NCBI RefSeq assembly: GCF_015999465.1
Contig: NZ_CP065534.1
Span: 2,542,001-2,606,000 of the forward strand
Length of the DNA: 64,000 bases
Source of the DNA: Lonsdalea populi
GTDB taxonomy: Bacteria; Pseudomonadota; Gammaproteobacteria; Enterobacterales; Enterobacteriaceae
Direction: 5' to 3'
Below the pieces are notes generated by a model, which had not been told where the DNA came from, ran no database searches, and was given only the letters and a program-made list of their open reading frames with translations. Position numbers and translations under genes: made by a program. This document shows, in pieces, positions 56,094 to 64,000 of the stretch (within the stretch, counting starts at the first letter, position 1; each line of letters opens with the position of its first letter).

Positions 56094-58550
56094 TCAGGAG
56101 CGCGACGCGTTATCGCCCAAAAGAGGCGGGACTACGGTTGATGTGTTCTGCGCATTTTCCAATACCATGCGCTGAGGAACCGCCAGCGGAATGCTCGCGG
56201 CACGCAGCCGTTTAATTATCTCGAACAACAGGTCGCTTTTCACACTCGCCACCAGACGAGGACTGCTGACGTATCCTGTTACGCTGAGCACCATGCCATT
56301 GGCACTTAACTGACTGAACGTGACGGAAGGCGCGGGACTCGTCAAAATCCCTTCGTGCTCGGTATAGGAGTCCAACAGAATCGTTCTGGCCTCATGGGGG
56401 TCGGTGTCCAGCGGGAAAGACAACGCCAGCGTCGCCACGCCGAACGCGTTGCCCATCGTGATATTGCGCACGTTCTGCGAGATAAACTGCGAGTTGGGTA
56501 CAATGACCGTCGATAGGTCGCTGAGCTGAATTTCCGTCGCACGCACATTAATACGTCGGATATCGCCTTCAACTCCGCTGATATTAACCAGATCGCCCAC
56601 TTTCACCGGACGCTCCGTCAGCAAAATCACTCCCGAGATAAAGTTTTTCACTATTTCCTGCAGACCGAAGCCGATACCCACCGACAGCGCGCTAACAATC
56701 CACGCCAGCTTGTTCCACTGAATGCCGAGCGTAGCCAGCGTCAGCAGAATGATGATGATGTAGCCGACGTTGCTGAACATCGTGACCATCGACGCCCGTA
56801 TCCCGCGATCCAGCGTCGTTTTCGGCAAAAAATCATTTTCCAGCCAGCGCCGTGAAGAACGCATGGCGTACAGGGCTATCGCCAGAAAAATCAGCGCGTC
56901 CACCAGTCTTGCAGGAACGATACGCAGATTTTCCAGCCCTTTCCCACCCCAGATGTCCAGCGCTTTTTGCATCAGCTCCAGCGGCGTAGTAGTACCAAAC
57001 GTTCCATTCAGCAGCGCGACCGCGGCCATTAAAATCAGGAAGACCTTACCTGCGGCAGAGAGTAGTGCCGTGGCCTGCGACAGGTGACGGTCATCAAGAT
57101 TGAGAGAACTTTTGATGCGCTGACCGCTGAGGTTATTCGGTGAAAACACGCTTTCACACATATCGGACACCAGCGTGGAAAATAGATAGAGGCAGGAGAA
57201 GACGATCGCTATCCACACTAACTCGTAAATCAAAAAACGCGCAAGGGAGATATAGCCGGTGACCAGCGAAACCAGCACGGCAAAGGTCGTCAGCAAAACC
57301 GCCAGATGAATGATCCCCGAAAGCGTGGAACGTGCTTCCGGTTGCTCCCCGGTTGCCACCATCTGACGACGTATCTGATTGCTTCTCAGCGCAACCATGC
57401 CCGTCGTCAATGCCAGGAATAGCGTCGCCAGCCCGTTAACCACAATAGTAACAGCGACCGTGGTCCCCATCGTGATGGTCACCTGCTCGACGATCCCGAA
57501 GATTAGAATAATTAACGCGGCGATCACCGGAAACGGCGTCATGGCCTTCGCTACCGGATTAGAGATGGCAGGCAGCCGCCACGAAGGCCGTTGGTTAGAC
57601 AGGAAAGCTCTCCCCAAACCGGCAATCATGGCGCAGAACACCGTCAGGCGTACCAGCGTATCCATAAAAGAGGCGATGCGCTCAGAGGCGATGCCATGAC
57701 GAGTAAAAGTATAGTCGACCAGATTTGCGGCAATCCCTATCGTCAGCACGGTGGACATGACGGTCGCTGTCGCGAGGAAGCTGCGCCGCAGCCGCCCTTC
57801 CGGTAGCTTGTGAATCCCCAGCCAGGCCAAATATTTCTCCAGGTATTTGCCCCCAACCGCCACCAACGCAAGCGCAATCAGCAGCAGTAGCGCAGACCCC
57901 CAACGCCAGTCTGCGCTCCATGCGCCGGTAAAGGCACTCGCCACCTGCTGAGAAAACGAAGAGAACCGGCTTACGTCCTCCGGCTGAGGGTTAACAACTG
58001 GTGACCAGAATCGCGTACCAAAAAGGCTGCCTGAGTCGAGAGCGAGCTGTGTTTTTAATGCATTGCGCCGCAAGTTGACGATTTGCGCCGAGAGATTGGC
58101 TGTGCTGGCATGCAGCGCCTGTATCTGTACTAACTGAGCATCCAGATTGACTTTTTTCTGGTTGAGGCTGTTGCGCTTACGCGTCACCTCATTGGTTTCA
58201 TTGAGTGCAGAACCTGACTCGGGCTCTGGTCCCAGCACATTAAGCTGCGACTGCATCTGCGAACGAAGCGGCGTCACAATCGCCGAGAGTTCGTCCGCCT
58301 TGCTAATGAGCTGCTGGGTTTGATCGTTCAGATCGCCGAACTTGCTGTCGCTGTTAACCCCCGACACCTGCTGCTTGATGCTGTCCAACTGCTTTTGTAG
58401 CTGTACCAATTCAGCATCGACATTGACGTTGGACTCTCCATTTTCCTGTGCAGATTGAGATGCCGTCTCTGCCGCCACGCCATATCCCAGCGGCAAGACC
58501 AAAATCGCCCACAAAAAAACACGCATCATTACGGAAAATAAAGTCGGCAT
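56094..58550 (-). CDS. MscS-family mechanosensitive channel with DUF3772 N-terminus
   Basis: About 818 aa. Signal peptide (cleaved near GVAAE), then a coiled, Q-rich periplasmic domain (about 25-185; VDAELVQLQKQLDSIKQQV). A block of about nine membrane helices follows, then the MscS core with SALSVGIGFGLQEIVKNFISGVILLTERPVKVGDLV and SDLSTVIVPNSQFISQNVRN. Large MscS relatives open on hypo-osmotic shock. The start is uncertain: ATG at 58550 (GGGAAC upstream), 58574 or 58529. Confidence 0.85.
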   Translation of the reverse strand: MPTLFSVMMRVFLWAILVLPLGYGVAAETASQSAQENGESNVNVDAELVQLQKQLDSIKQQVSGVNSDSKFGDLNDQTQQLISKADELSAIVTPLRSQMQSQLNVLGPEPESGSALNETNEVTRKRNSLNQKKVNLDAQLVQIQALHASTANLSAQIVNLRRNALKTQLALDSGSLFGTRFWSPVVNPQPEDVSRFSSFSQQVASAFTGAWSADWRWGSALLLLIALALVAVGGKYLEKYLAWLGIHKLPEGRLRRSFLATATVMSTVLTIGIAANLVDYTFTRHGIASERIASFMDTLVRLTVFCAMIAGLGRAFLSNQRPSWRLPAISNPVAKAMTPFPVIAALIILIFGIVEQVTITMGTTVAVTIVVNGLATLFLALTTGMVALRSNQIRRQMVATGEQPEARSTLSGIIHLAVLLTTFAVLVSLVTGYISLARFLIYELVWIAIVFSCLYLFSTLVSDMCESVFSPNNLSGQRIKSSLNLDDRHLSQATALLSAAGKVFLILMAAVALLNGTFGTTTPLELMQKALDIWGGKGLENLRIVPARLVDALIFLAIALYAMRSSRRWLENDFLPKTTLDRGIRASMVTMFSNVGYIIIILLTLATLGIQWNKLAWIVSALSVGIGFGLQEIVKNFISGVILLTERPVKVGDLVNISGVEGDIRRINVRATEIQLSDLSTVIVPNSQFISQNVRNITMGNAFGVATLALSFPLDTDPHEARTILLDSYTEHEGILTSPAPSVTFSQLSANGMVLSVTGYVSSPRLVASVKSDLLFEIIKRLRAASIPLAVPQRMVLENAQNTSTVVPPLLGDNASRS

Positions 58551-58828
58551 ATAGCGAAAGGTTCCCAGATTCATCAGAGACAGAGGATATTCACACACCC
58601 ATACCAGGCTGGCTAGAGTGTAATTCAATAGTACAAAAGTATGGCAAAGTTCCAATCAGAGGAGACCGTAATTGCGCATCTCATCGCGCTAGCAAAGGTT
58701 TACGATGAAACGAAAAAAAGCTTTTCGCGATGAGGCTCGAAAAAATAGCGCTATTGAGCCGCAGAAAGCGATAACCGCGCCTGGCTGTACAGGGAATCGC
58801 CGTCTGGTCAAAATCGGCCGTCAAGTCG

Positions 58829-58856
58829 TTGACTCACCGGGGGGGGTGGGTATAAT
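58829..58856 (+). promoter_or_regulatory. strong promoter of tRNA-Arg (UCU) with a G8 spacer
   Basis: TTGACT (58829-58834), 16-bp spacer and perfect TATAAT (58851-58856), about 50 bp before the tRNA. The spacer contains eight consecutive G (58839-58846). The leader holds a TTGCGG-CACA-CCGCAA hairpin (about 58876-58891). Confidence 0.85.
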
Positions 58857-58905
58857 CCAGCCCACTTGTTATTGGTTGCGGCACACCGCAATCTCTCTTC
58901 CCAAG

Positions 58906-58982
58906 GCGCCCTTAGCTCAGTTGGATAGAGCAACGGCCTTCTAAGCCGTAGGTCACAGGTTCGAATCCTGTAGGGCGTACCA
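58906..58982 (+). tRNA. argU: tRNA-Arg, anticodon UCU
   Basis: 77 nt including CCA. Anticodon arm ACGGC-CTTCTAA-GCCGT (TCT), T arm ACAGG-TTCGAAT-CCTGT, acceptor GCGCCCT with AGGGCGT. It reads AGA codons and resembles argU. The first acceptor pair is G-U and the discriminator is A, unlike the G-C pair and G73 I recall for E. coli. An AT-rich restriction-modification island begins after it. Confidence 0.96.
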
Positions 58983-59443
58983 TTTATAGTCCTTCTATAA
59001 CCACCGTATTCAGCAAAAGTCATTTTTAGATCAAACTATAATCTATTTATATATTTCATTAAATAAATTGAATCTATTCCGATGAAGACCAAATCAATGA
59101 GTCGTTTACATAACTCTTCTTGCCTAAAGGTTACCGAAGGCCTCCTGCACTCCTTCAGACAAGATTAAGGATGTTATGTTAATAACATTGTCCCTCAACA
59201 TTGACAAATAACATACCCATGAGTAATATTTGTCACTTATTTAAATTCATTGTTTGACAAATTGAGTATTTAATTAAAAATATTTTATTCATTATCGAAA
59301 CATCTACCAATATTTTATATATTAATTCTGATAATTTTTTATAAATATTCCACTGATAATTTACCGTTTTAGTATTATTTACTATTTAATTTTTTTGGTA
59401 AAAACACATCGATAATAGCGATTAAAAAACAATCATAAATAAT
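58983..59443. other. AT-rich left edge of the restriction-modification island
   Basis: About 460 bp with no gene recognised. It has a perfect hairpin ATGTTAT-GTTA-ATAACAT (59171-59188), an inverted repeat TGACAAATA/TATTTGTCA (59202-59210, 59227-59235) and a further direct copy of TTGACAAA near 59263. No duplicate of the tRNA end was seen. Confidence 0.5.
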
Positions 59444-59917
59444 CTAAATATGTCTACCGTGTATCCCTTTAGTATCAATTTCCACAGAATCGCTTCCTGC
59501 GCAAACCCACTCCTCAACTCTTTCTGATAGCTCCTGAACAGAAAGTCTGTGTCGACCTTTTATGGCACATTCCCAGATGATCATTATGTGCCAGCCATCA
59601 TTTTTGAGCTTTTCGCAGATATTTTTATCCCGTGCTACATTCCGCCCAATTTTTTCTATCCAAAATTCGGTGCGTGTCGCTGGAACTTTGAAAAGATAAC
59701 ACTCATGCCGGTGCCAGAAGCATCCATGAGTAAAAATTATTTTTCTATATTGATCAATAACAAAGTCAGGATTTCCGGACAAATCTTTCACCTGTGTACG
59801 AAACTCAAATCCTAAATTATCAAGAATCGTTGCCAGCTTAATCTCGATGGCTGTGTCATGATTACGGATCGCTTTCATATTTTTGCTGCGAACAGATGGG
59901 TTATGAACATCAGCCAT
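59444..59917 (-). CDS. vsr: Vsr, very-short-patch repair endonuclease
   Basis: 157 aa, close to E. coli Vsr in length and sequence. The active-site residues are in place: Asp51 (GNPDFVID), Phe62, Thr63, His64, Trp68 and His69 (IFTHGCFWHRHECYLF). It nicks T:G mismatches left by deamination of 5-methylcytosine in CCWGG, preventing C-to-T mutation. It begins 9 bp after the methyltransferase stop, so the two are one unit. Confidence 0.95.
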   Translation of the reverse strand: MADVHNPSVRSKNMKAIRNHDTAIEIKLATILDNLGFEFRTQVKDLSGNPDFVIDQYRKIIFTHGCFWHRHECYLFKVPATRTEFWIEKIGRNVARDKNICEKLKNDGWHIMIIWECAIKGRHRLSVQELSERVEEWVCAGSDSVEIDTKGIHGRHI

Positions 59918-59926
59918 AGTCAGACT

Positions 59927-61357
59927 TTATGCGACCTTTTTGTTATTTTTTAGCTCAACTGCCTTGTTAATATAAGGTATCAACATTTTTGCTACGGCAG
60001 CAAAAACTGGGACAACCACCGAATTTCCAAACTGCCGATATGCTTGAGTATCAGATACCGGGATACGGAAAGACGTGCCGTTTGGCGACTCAAACCCCAT
60101 CAAACGAGCACATTCCCGAGGCGTCAACCTTCTAGGTCTGTTTTTCTGATTCTCTTCGTTATCAAAATCTCGTTCTCCTAGTTCCTTATCCCATCCGCGA
60201 TCAATTAGTATTTCGGAACCATCTTTATGGTATCTAGCCGACAAAGTCCGGGTAACACTATCCGGATTTCTTGGCGATACAAGACCAAACCCAAAACCAT
60301 TCCCTTTTGCCTGATGCTTTTTCGCGTAGTTATATAAATATTTCCAGAGAGCAGGGGTAAGTACATATTTGCTATCAACTCTATCGTCAAGTAGCTCTTT
60401 GAGAGTCAATCGTTTCTCCGGAAAGAACTGATGAATATTTTTCAGAGTAAACCCTTTATGAATATTAAGTTCACGCCGGAATCCTACCAAAACAATACGT
60501 TCACGATGCTGCGGCAAGAAATTTTTACCATCAATAATTTTAGGGTCATCTGACCCCATGTGTTCAGAATCAGCAACCGCGTATCCAAGTTCGTCCAGCG
60601 TTTGCATAATCACCCGAAAAGTTTTTCCTTTATCATGACTTTTTAGGTTTTTCACATTTTCCAGTAAAAAAATGGCCGGTTTTTTAGCTGCAATAATACG
60701 AGCAACATCAAAAAACAAAGTCCCCTGAGTTTCGCATTCGAAACCATGAGCACGGCCCAATGAGTTTTTCTTGGATACGCCAGCTAGAGAAAATGGCTGA
60801 CACGGAAAACCCGCAAGCAATACATCGTGGTCAGGAATTTCACATTCGATTTTTTTGTATGCTTTTTTTTCACTAATGGATTGATCATTACTTAACGTAA
60901 TTTCTCTAATATCAGAGTTGAATATGTGATGTTCCGGATCACAATACCAATTTGCCTTATAAGTGCGAACTGCATCTTTATTCCATTCACTGGTAAACAC
61001 ACATTGCCCGCCTATTTCCTCAAATCCTTTCCTAATCCCGCCAATTCCCGCAAATAAATCGATAAAGCGAAAACCGTAACGAGGATGGTGATCTGGTGGA
61101 GAAGGCATTAGGCTGTTTAGCATCTGTACTTCCAACTCTGTTAGTGCCTTTTGTACCATTTTTCCATTTAACCACCGGTTAAGTGTTTCTCGGGTCCAAT
61201 CACTGTGGCTGACAGCACGAAGTGCCTCTGCAACATACTTTTGATCATAAATTTCAACAAGTTTTCTGATTAATAATTTATCATCTTCTCTCTTCCTGAG
61301 CTGATCTTGCTCATTCTGCTCTATCAATTTTTGTGCAATCAGCTCTAGCTCGTTCAT
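59927..61357 (-). CDS. EcoRII/Dcm-type DNA cytosine-5 methyltransferase
   Basis: 476 aa, resembling M.EcoRII and Dcm. The N-terminal HTH-like region ([11 protein letters not shown]...[11 protein letters not shown]) is the part that in M.EcoRII binds its own promoter. SAM motif I is [15 protein letters not shown], the catalytic cysteine is Cys186 in GFPCQPFS, and the [15 protein letters not shown] motif and the C-terminal [12 protein letters not shown] are present. It should methylate the inner C of CCWGG. I use the ATG at 61357 rather than a TTG six codons upstream. The endonuclease gene lies upstream on the same strand. Confidence 0.94.
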   Translation of the reverse strand: MNELELIAQKLIEQNEQDQLRKREDDKLLIRKLVEIYDQKYVAEALRAVSHSDWTRETLNRWLNGKMVQKALTELEVQMLNSLMPSPPDHHPRYGFRFIDLFAGIGGIRKGFEEIGGQCVFTSEWNKDAVRTYKANWYCDPEHHIFNSDIREITLSNDQSISEKKAYKKIECEIPDHDVLLAGFPCQPFSLAGVSKKNSLGRAHGFECETQGTLFFDVARIIAAKKPAIFLLENVKNLKSHDKGKTFRVIMQTLDELGYAVADSEHMGSDDPKIIDGKNFLPQHRERIVLVGFRRELNIHKGFTLKNIHQFFPEKRLTLKELLDDRVDSKYVLTPALWKYLYNYAKKHQAKGNGFGFGLVSPRNPDSVTRTLSARYHKDGSEILIDRGWDKELGERDFDNEENQKNRPRRLTPRECARLMGFESPNGTSFRIPVSDTQAYRQFGNSVVVPVFAAVAKMLIPYINKAVELKNNKKVA

Positions 61358-61728
61358 TTCAATGCCGTCTATCAAATGGGAAGTTTCAGTGTAACTTTAT
61401 CACTAAATTAACCCAGAAAAAAGTTCAGCTGTACAAAAAACCAGATAATTACCGTAACATAATAACTAATAATTACTTTTATCCGTCTATAAAACCATTG
61501 CGGCTGAGTATCAATGAAAACCCCTTACTTAGCACAAACATTGGCTACAAGAACCATGACTAAAACTTGCACCCCGGCAAACCAAAATTTCCATCTTTAC
61601 CTGAATGCATCCCGCCTACCCACTAACATGTACCAGGCTACGTAACTGAGTCTGATAGTTTGAAATCGTTAGGTGCCCAGATGCTCTTGTACTATTTAAT
61701 CACCGAAGAAATCGATAACCACGCTTAA
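61358..61728. other. control region between endonuclease and methyltransferase genes
   Basis: 371 bp, AT-rich, between the R-gene stop and the methyltransferase start on the minus strand. It probably holds the methyltransferase promoter. No controller-protein gene and no other gene recognised. Confidence 0.4.
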
Positions 61729-62928
61729 TCAATCAGCATAAAGTTCACAAAGTTCCTCGATAAACTCGCCAAGCGTCATAATGTTATCCCTGATCTCTTC
61801 AGGATATTTTTTATGAAGTGATGAAGGGACAACCAGAGTTACCCCTTCTTGCCGCATTTCCCTAAACTGAGCAAGAGACACACCTTCCTGGAGAGTGAAA
61901 AGATGAATGTTTTTTATCCTGTTTGCTTCATTTAGAATCTGACGCCAACGATCTTTACATGTTGTTTTAACCGCCAGCATTCGGAGTTTATTGTCAGGAA
62001 ACCTAGTATCACGGTATGCCAATTCTGATGGAAAAAGAAAATCAGGTTTTTTATTTCCTTCCGTTTTAACCTGAGTGGAAAATTGTGCCAGGCCATGTTC
62101 AATAAACAGCTGTTCAAGGTGTAATTCCAGAGATTTTCCCGCACGAGACTTTCTTCTGTTACTGACAGAGTTAGCCATTGAGATGAATTCACCAACAGAA
62201 CCAAATCCTTTACGGATAATATCCAGTACGTGAATTTCCTCTATGTGTAGAAATATTTGATACTCAATATGTCTGCGCTCGATAAGTTTTTTATCAGGTT
62301 CCCCATAACTTTCGGAATAATGTTCAGCTGCAAAACGAATAATTTCACGTCCGGTAGGAAAATTATTTTTCCATTCGATGGGGATGTTAAACGTAGGTCT
62401 TAATTCTTTAGGTGTAAACGCAAAGCCCCCGAAAATTTTTTCTCCGACATCGAAAAGTACTACTCCAGGCAAGACTTCTCCGATCATTGACTCGATAATA
62501 TCTTCTTCGTCAGCATTGATACAGACCCATATGTCAACGAATTCACAGTCCTTCTCAGGTGTAAAATCAAACGCCAATAGTGTAAGTGCCCCTGTGTTTT
62601 CAGTATCCTGAAGAGGGCTTCCTCGGCCCCAGCGTGTGATCCGCTTTTCATTTCTAGTTTTACCAAAATAGCGGCTGTTATAGTAAATTGCTCTTGCCTG
62701 GCTATCCGGACAAACATGCGACGAGACATGCGCTGTTAACATTACTGAAGGATTAAGTTCATTCGTATGGTTTATCGATGGAAAGAGAGTCCCTACCACA
62801 TTAGATGGTATATAGAGACCAACCTGATGTCCGCCTGTGGCGCCAGTATCGTTCGCTGATAATCTCTTGATAAGAAAGAAGTTATTATTATCTGATTTTT
62901 CCTGTAACCATTCATGCAATCCAGACAT
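61729..62928 (-). CDS. EcoRII-type restriction endonuclease
   Basis: 399 aa, close to R.EcoRII throughout. The N-terminal effector-binding domain has IKRLSANDTGATGGHQVGLYIPS and KTRNEKRITRWGRGSPLQD. The C-terminal PD-(D/E)XK core has KKPDFLFP (Asp296) and AVKTTCKDRW (Lys321, Lys325), which line up with D299, K324 and K328 of EcoRII. EcoRII is a type IIE enzyme that needs two CCWGG sites. GGAG lies about 8 nt before the ATG. Upstream of, and on the same strand as, the methyltransferase and vsr. Confidence 0.95.
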   Translation of the reverse strand: MSGLHEWLQEKSDNNNFFLIKRLSANDTGATGGHQVGLYIPSNVVGTLFPSINHTNELNPSVMLTAHVSSHVCPDSQARAIYYNSRYFGKTRNEKRITRWGRGSPLQDTENTGALTLLAFDFTPEKDCEFVDIWVCINADEEDIIESMIGEVLPGVVLFDVGEKIFGGFAFTPKELRPTFNIPIEWKNNFPTGREIIRFAAEHYSESYGEPDKKLIERRHIEYQIFLHIEEIHVLDIIRKGFGSVGEFISMANSVSNRRKSRAGKSLELHLEQLFIEHGLAQFSTQVKTEGNKKPDFLFPSELAYRDTRFPDNKLRMLAVKTTCKDRWRQILNEANRIKNIHLFTLQEGVSLAQFREMRQEGVTLVVPSSLHKKYPEEIRDNIMTLGEFIEELCELYAD

Positions 62929-63494
62929 GGCATTCTCCGTTTTATATTGTTTGCAGCCAATGCAATAAATGACTCTGCTACCCTAAATTGTGTTTGATTA
63001 TTAACTATTTCTATTCTACAAGAATTGCACATAATGGACCAAAACTTCGTCCTATAACCTTAACGCTACAAAAAACCAAAGAAAACCGTTCACCGACAAA
63101 AATACCTTTCCCCTCTTCTCCTGCAAACCCGTTACCTTATTCGTACCCCTTATAATGGGGTGTTAGCCAACCCCGCCCACTAATCACCTATCCCCAGACC
63201 GCTTCCCTCTGGTTTCCACAAACCCCTTGATTGCGTAACGCGGATGCGTATAGTTCTTATTTTTAATTGCGGCTATTTATCCCTGTCTTTCGCCAACCGC
63301 GCGGCAAGCAGAACGCCGCTCTCCCGGCTAACGATTATTCATAGCCCGAATATTCAAGGCATTGCCGGTGACTACATCGCTGAAGCTTCTCAACCCTCAG
63401 GTCACGAGCAACCCGGCCTGCAACGTTGAATCAATAAAAACGCCCCGGAGACGGGATTTGCCACTGTCAATCTTCTTAAATAGTCAAGCGAACT
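62929..63494. other. right edge of the island and receptor upstream region
   Basis: About 570 bp. AT-rich up to about 63100, then returning to higher GC. It contains a small hairpin ACCCC-TTATAAT-GGGGT (63145-63161). A short frame at 63244-63429 resembles nothing known. No Fur-box match was found. Confidence 0.4.
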
Positions 63495-64000
63495 ATGTAT
63501 AACGTCAAAAACACATCCACGCCTTTACGTAAAACGTTGCTGGCTCTGGCGGCAGGCTCGCTCGCTCAGACGGCTGCCGCAGCAGCAACGACGCCTGCCA
63601 ATACTGATGCCGAGACCGATTCCAAAGATACGATTGTGGTGCAGGCGAGCGAGACGGAGAACTTCCGGTCCGGCGGCGATGCGCTGGTTCCCGCCTATCT
63701 GGATGGTCAGGTCGCCAACGGCGGGCGTCTGGGGATGCTCGGTGAACAAAAGGCCTTGGATGTGCCATTTAACGTGGTGGGTTACACCGCTAAAATGGTG
63801 CAGGACAAACAGGCGAAAACCATTGCCGAGCTGGTACACAGCGATGCAGGCGTGCAGGCGGTTCAGGGCTACGGCAACGTGGCGGAAACTTATCGGATTC
63901 GCGGTTTTAAGCTGGACGGCGACGACATGACGATGAGCGGTCTGGCGGGCGTGGTGCCGCGTCAGGTGGTGGATACCCAGATGCTCGACCGCGTGGAAGT
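63495..64000 (+). CDS. TonB-dependent siderophore receptor (N-terminal part)
   Basis: The gene runs off the right edge; 168 codons are present. A signal sequence (LLALAAGSLAQTAAAA) is followed by a TonB-box-like DTIVVQAS and a plug domain with DVPFNVVGYTAKMVQDKQAKTIAELVHSDAGVQ and YRIRGFKLDGDDMTM. These are typical of iron-siderophore receptors. The ligand cannot be told from this part. It follows the restriction island and restores the GC content of the chromosome. Confidence 0.88.
   Translation, partial: MYNVKNTSTPLRKTLLALAAGSLAQTAAAAATTPANTDAETDSKDTIVVQASETENFRSGGDALVPAYLDGQVANGGRLGMLGEQKALDVPFNVVGYTAKMVQDKQAKTIAELVHSDAGVQAVQGYGNVAETYRIRGFKLDGDDMTMSGLAGVVPRQVVDTQMLDRVE

Noticed and set aside
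58680..58734. 9-bp inverted repeat CTCATCGCG/CGCGATGAG upstream of the MscS-like gene
   Set aside because: The loop is 37 nt and there is no other support for a regulatory or terminator role.
58705..58944. 79-codon frame starting MKRKKAFRDEARK
   Set aside because: It reads through the promoter and into tRNA-Arg, so it cannot be a normal gene.
61333..61563. 76-codon plus-strand frame at the methyltransferase start, considered as a controller (C) protein
   Set aside because: It has no helix-turn-helix pattern, overlaps the methyltransferase start and is antisense; no C-box was seen.
63244..63429. 61-codon frame before the TonB receptor
   Set aside because: No ribosome site, no family resemblance and mixed composition; probably chance.

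Overview
The window looks like chromosome of a plant-associated Enterobacterales bacterium of the Pectobacteriaceae (Dickeya/Brenneria-like). It carries a complete chrysobactin-type catechol siderophore locus, organised as described for Erwinia chrysanthemi (now Dickeya): cbsH divergent from fct-cbsCEBA, with the NRPS downstream of cbsH. Next to it is an Out type II secretion cluster (outCDEFGHIJKLM-outO with outB and outS). I cannot fix genus or species from sequence alone. Most of the window is GC-rich and tightly packed. Two AT-rich stretches next to tRNA-Arg genes look acquired.

Layout. 1-8.7 kb: an E. coli-like neighbourhood (prmB, smrB, sixA, yfcZ, fadL, mlaA, yfdC, tRNA-Arg CCU) with mqo inserted and the fadJI genes missing between sixA and yfcZ. 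8.7-13 kb: AT-rich islet with an orphan Hcp, then grxB, a frameshifted LysR gene, a DoxX protein and a small serine hydrolase. 13.1-36.6 kb: siderophore region. It holds a FepB-like lipoprotein, the exporter EntS, the permease/ATPase FepDGC, the two-module NRPS CbsF (C-A-T-E-C-A-T-TE), an MbtH protein, the esterase CbsH, the receptor Fct, and CbsC/E/B/A plus EntH. CbsCBA make 2,3-dihydroxybenzoate, and CbsE loads it on the CbsB carrier domain. CbsF adds a cationic residue that is epimerised (D-Lys in chrysobactin) and then L-Ser. EntS exports the product, Fct and FepBDGC bring the iron complex back, and CbsH hydrolyses it. Fur-like boxes sit in both divergent promoter regions.

36.6-38.5 kb: a small serine hydrolase, YeaK and a candidate 24-aa membrane peptide. 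38.5-51 kb: the Out secretion cluster on the minus strand, with outB on plus and outS on minus at its head. 51-56 kb: alaC and a three-gene D-amino-acid operon (dgcN-dgcA-D-amino-acid transaminase). 56-59 kb: an MscS-type channel and tRNA-Arg (UCU) behind a strong promoter. 59-63.2 kb: an AT-rich island with an EcoRII-type endonuclease, its Dcm-like methyltransferase and Vsr. The window ends inside a TonB-dependent receptor gene.

The items most worth a second look are these: the complete EcoRII-Dcm-Vsr set beside tRNA-Arg; a G8 run inside the spacer of that tRNA's promoter; a terminator-like hairpin just before cbsC; the D-amino-acid operon; a 60-bp bipartite inverted repeat where fadJI would lie; an unannotated short membrane peptide; and an OutO prepilin peptidase with one zinc-ligand cysteine replaced.
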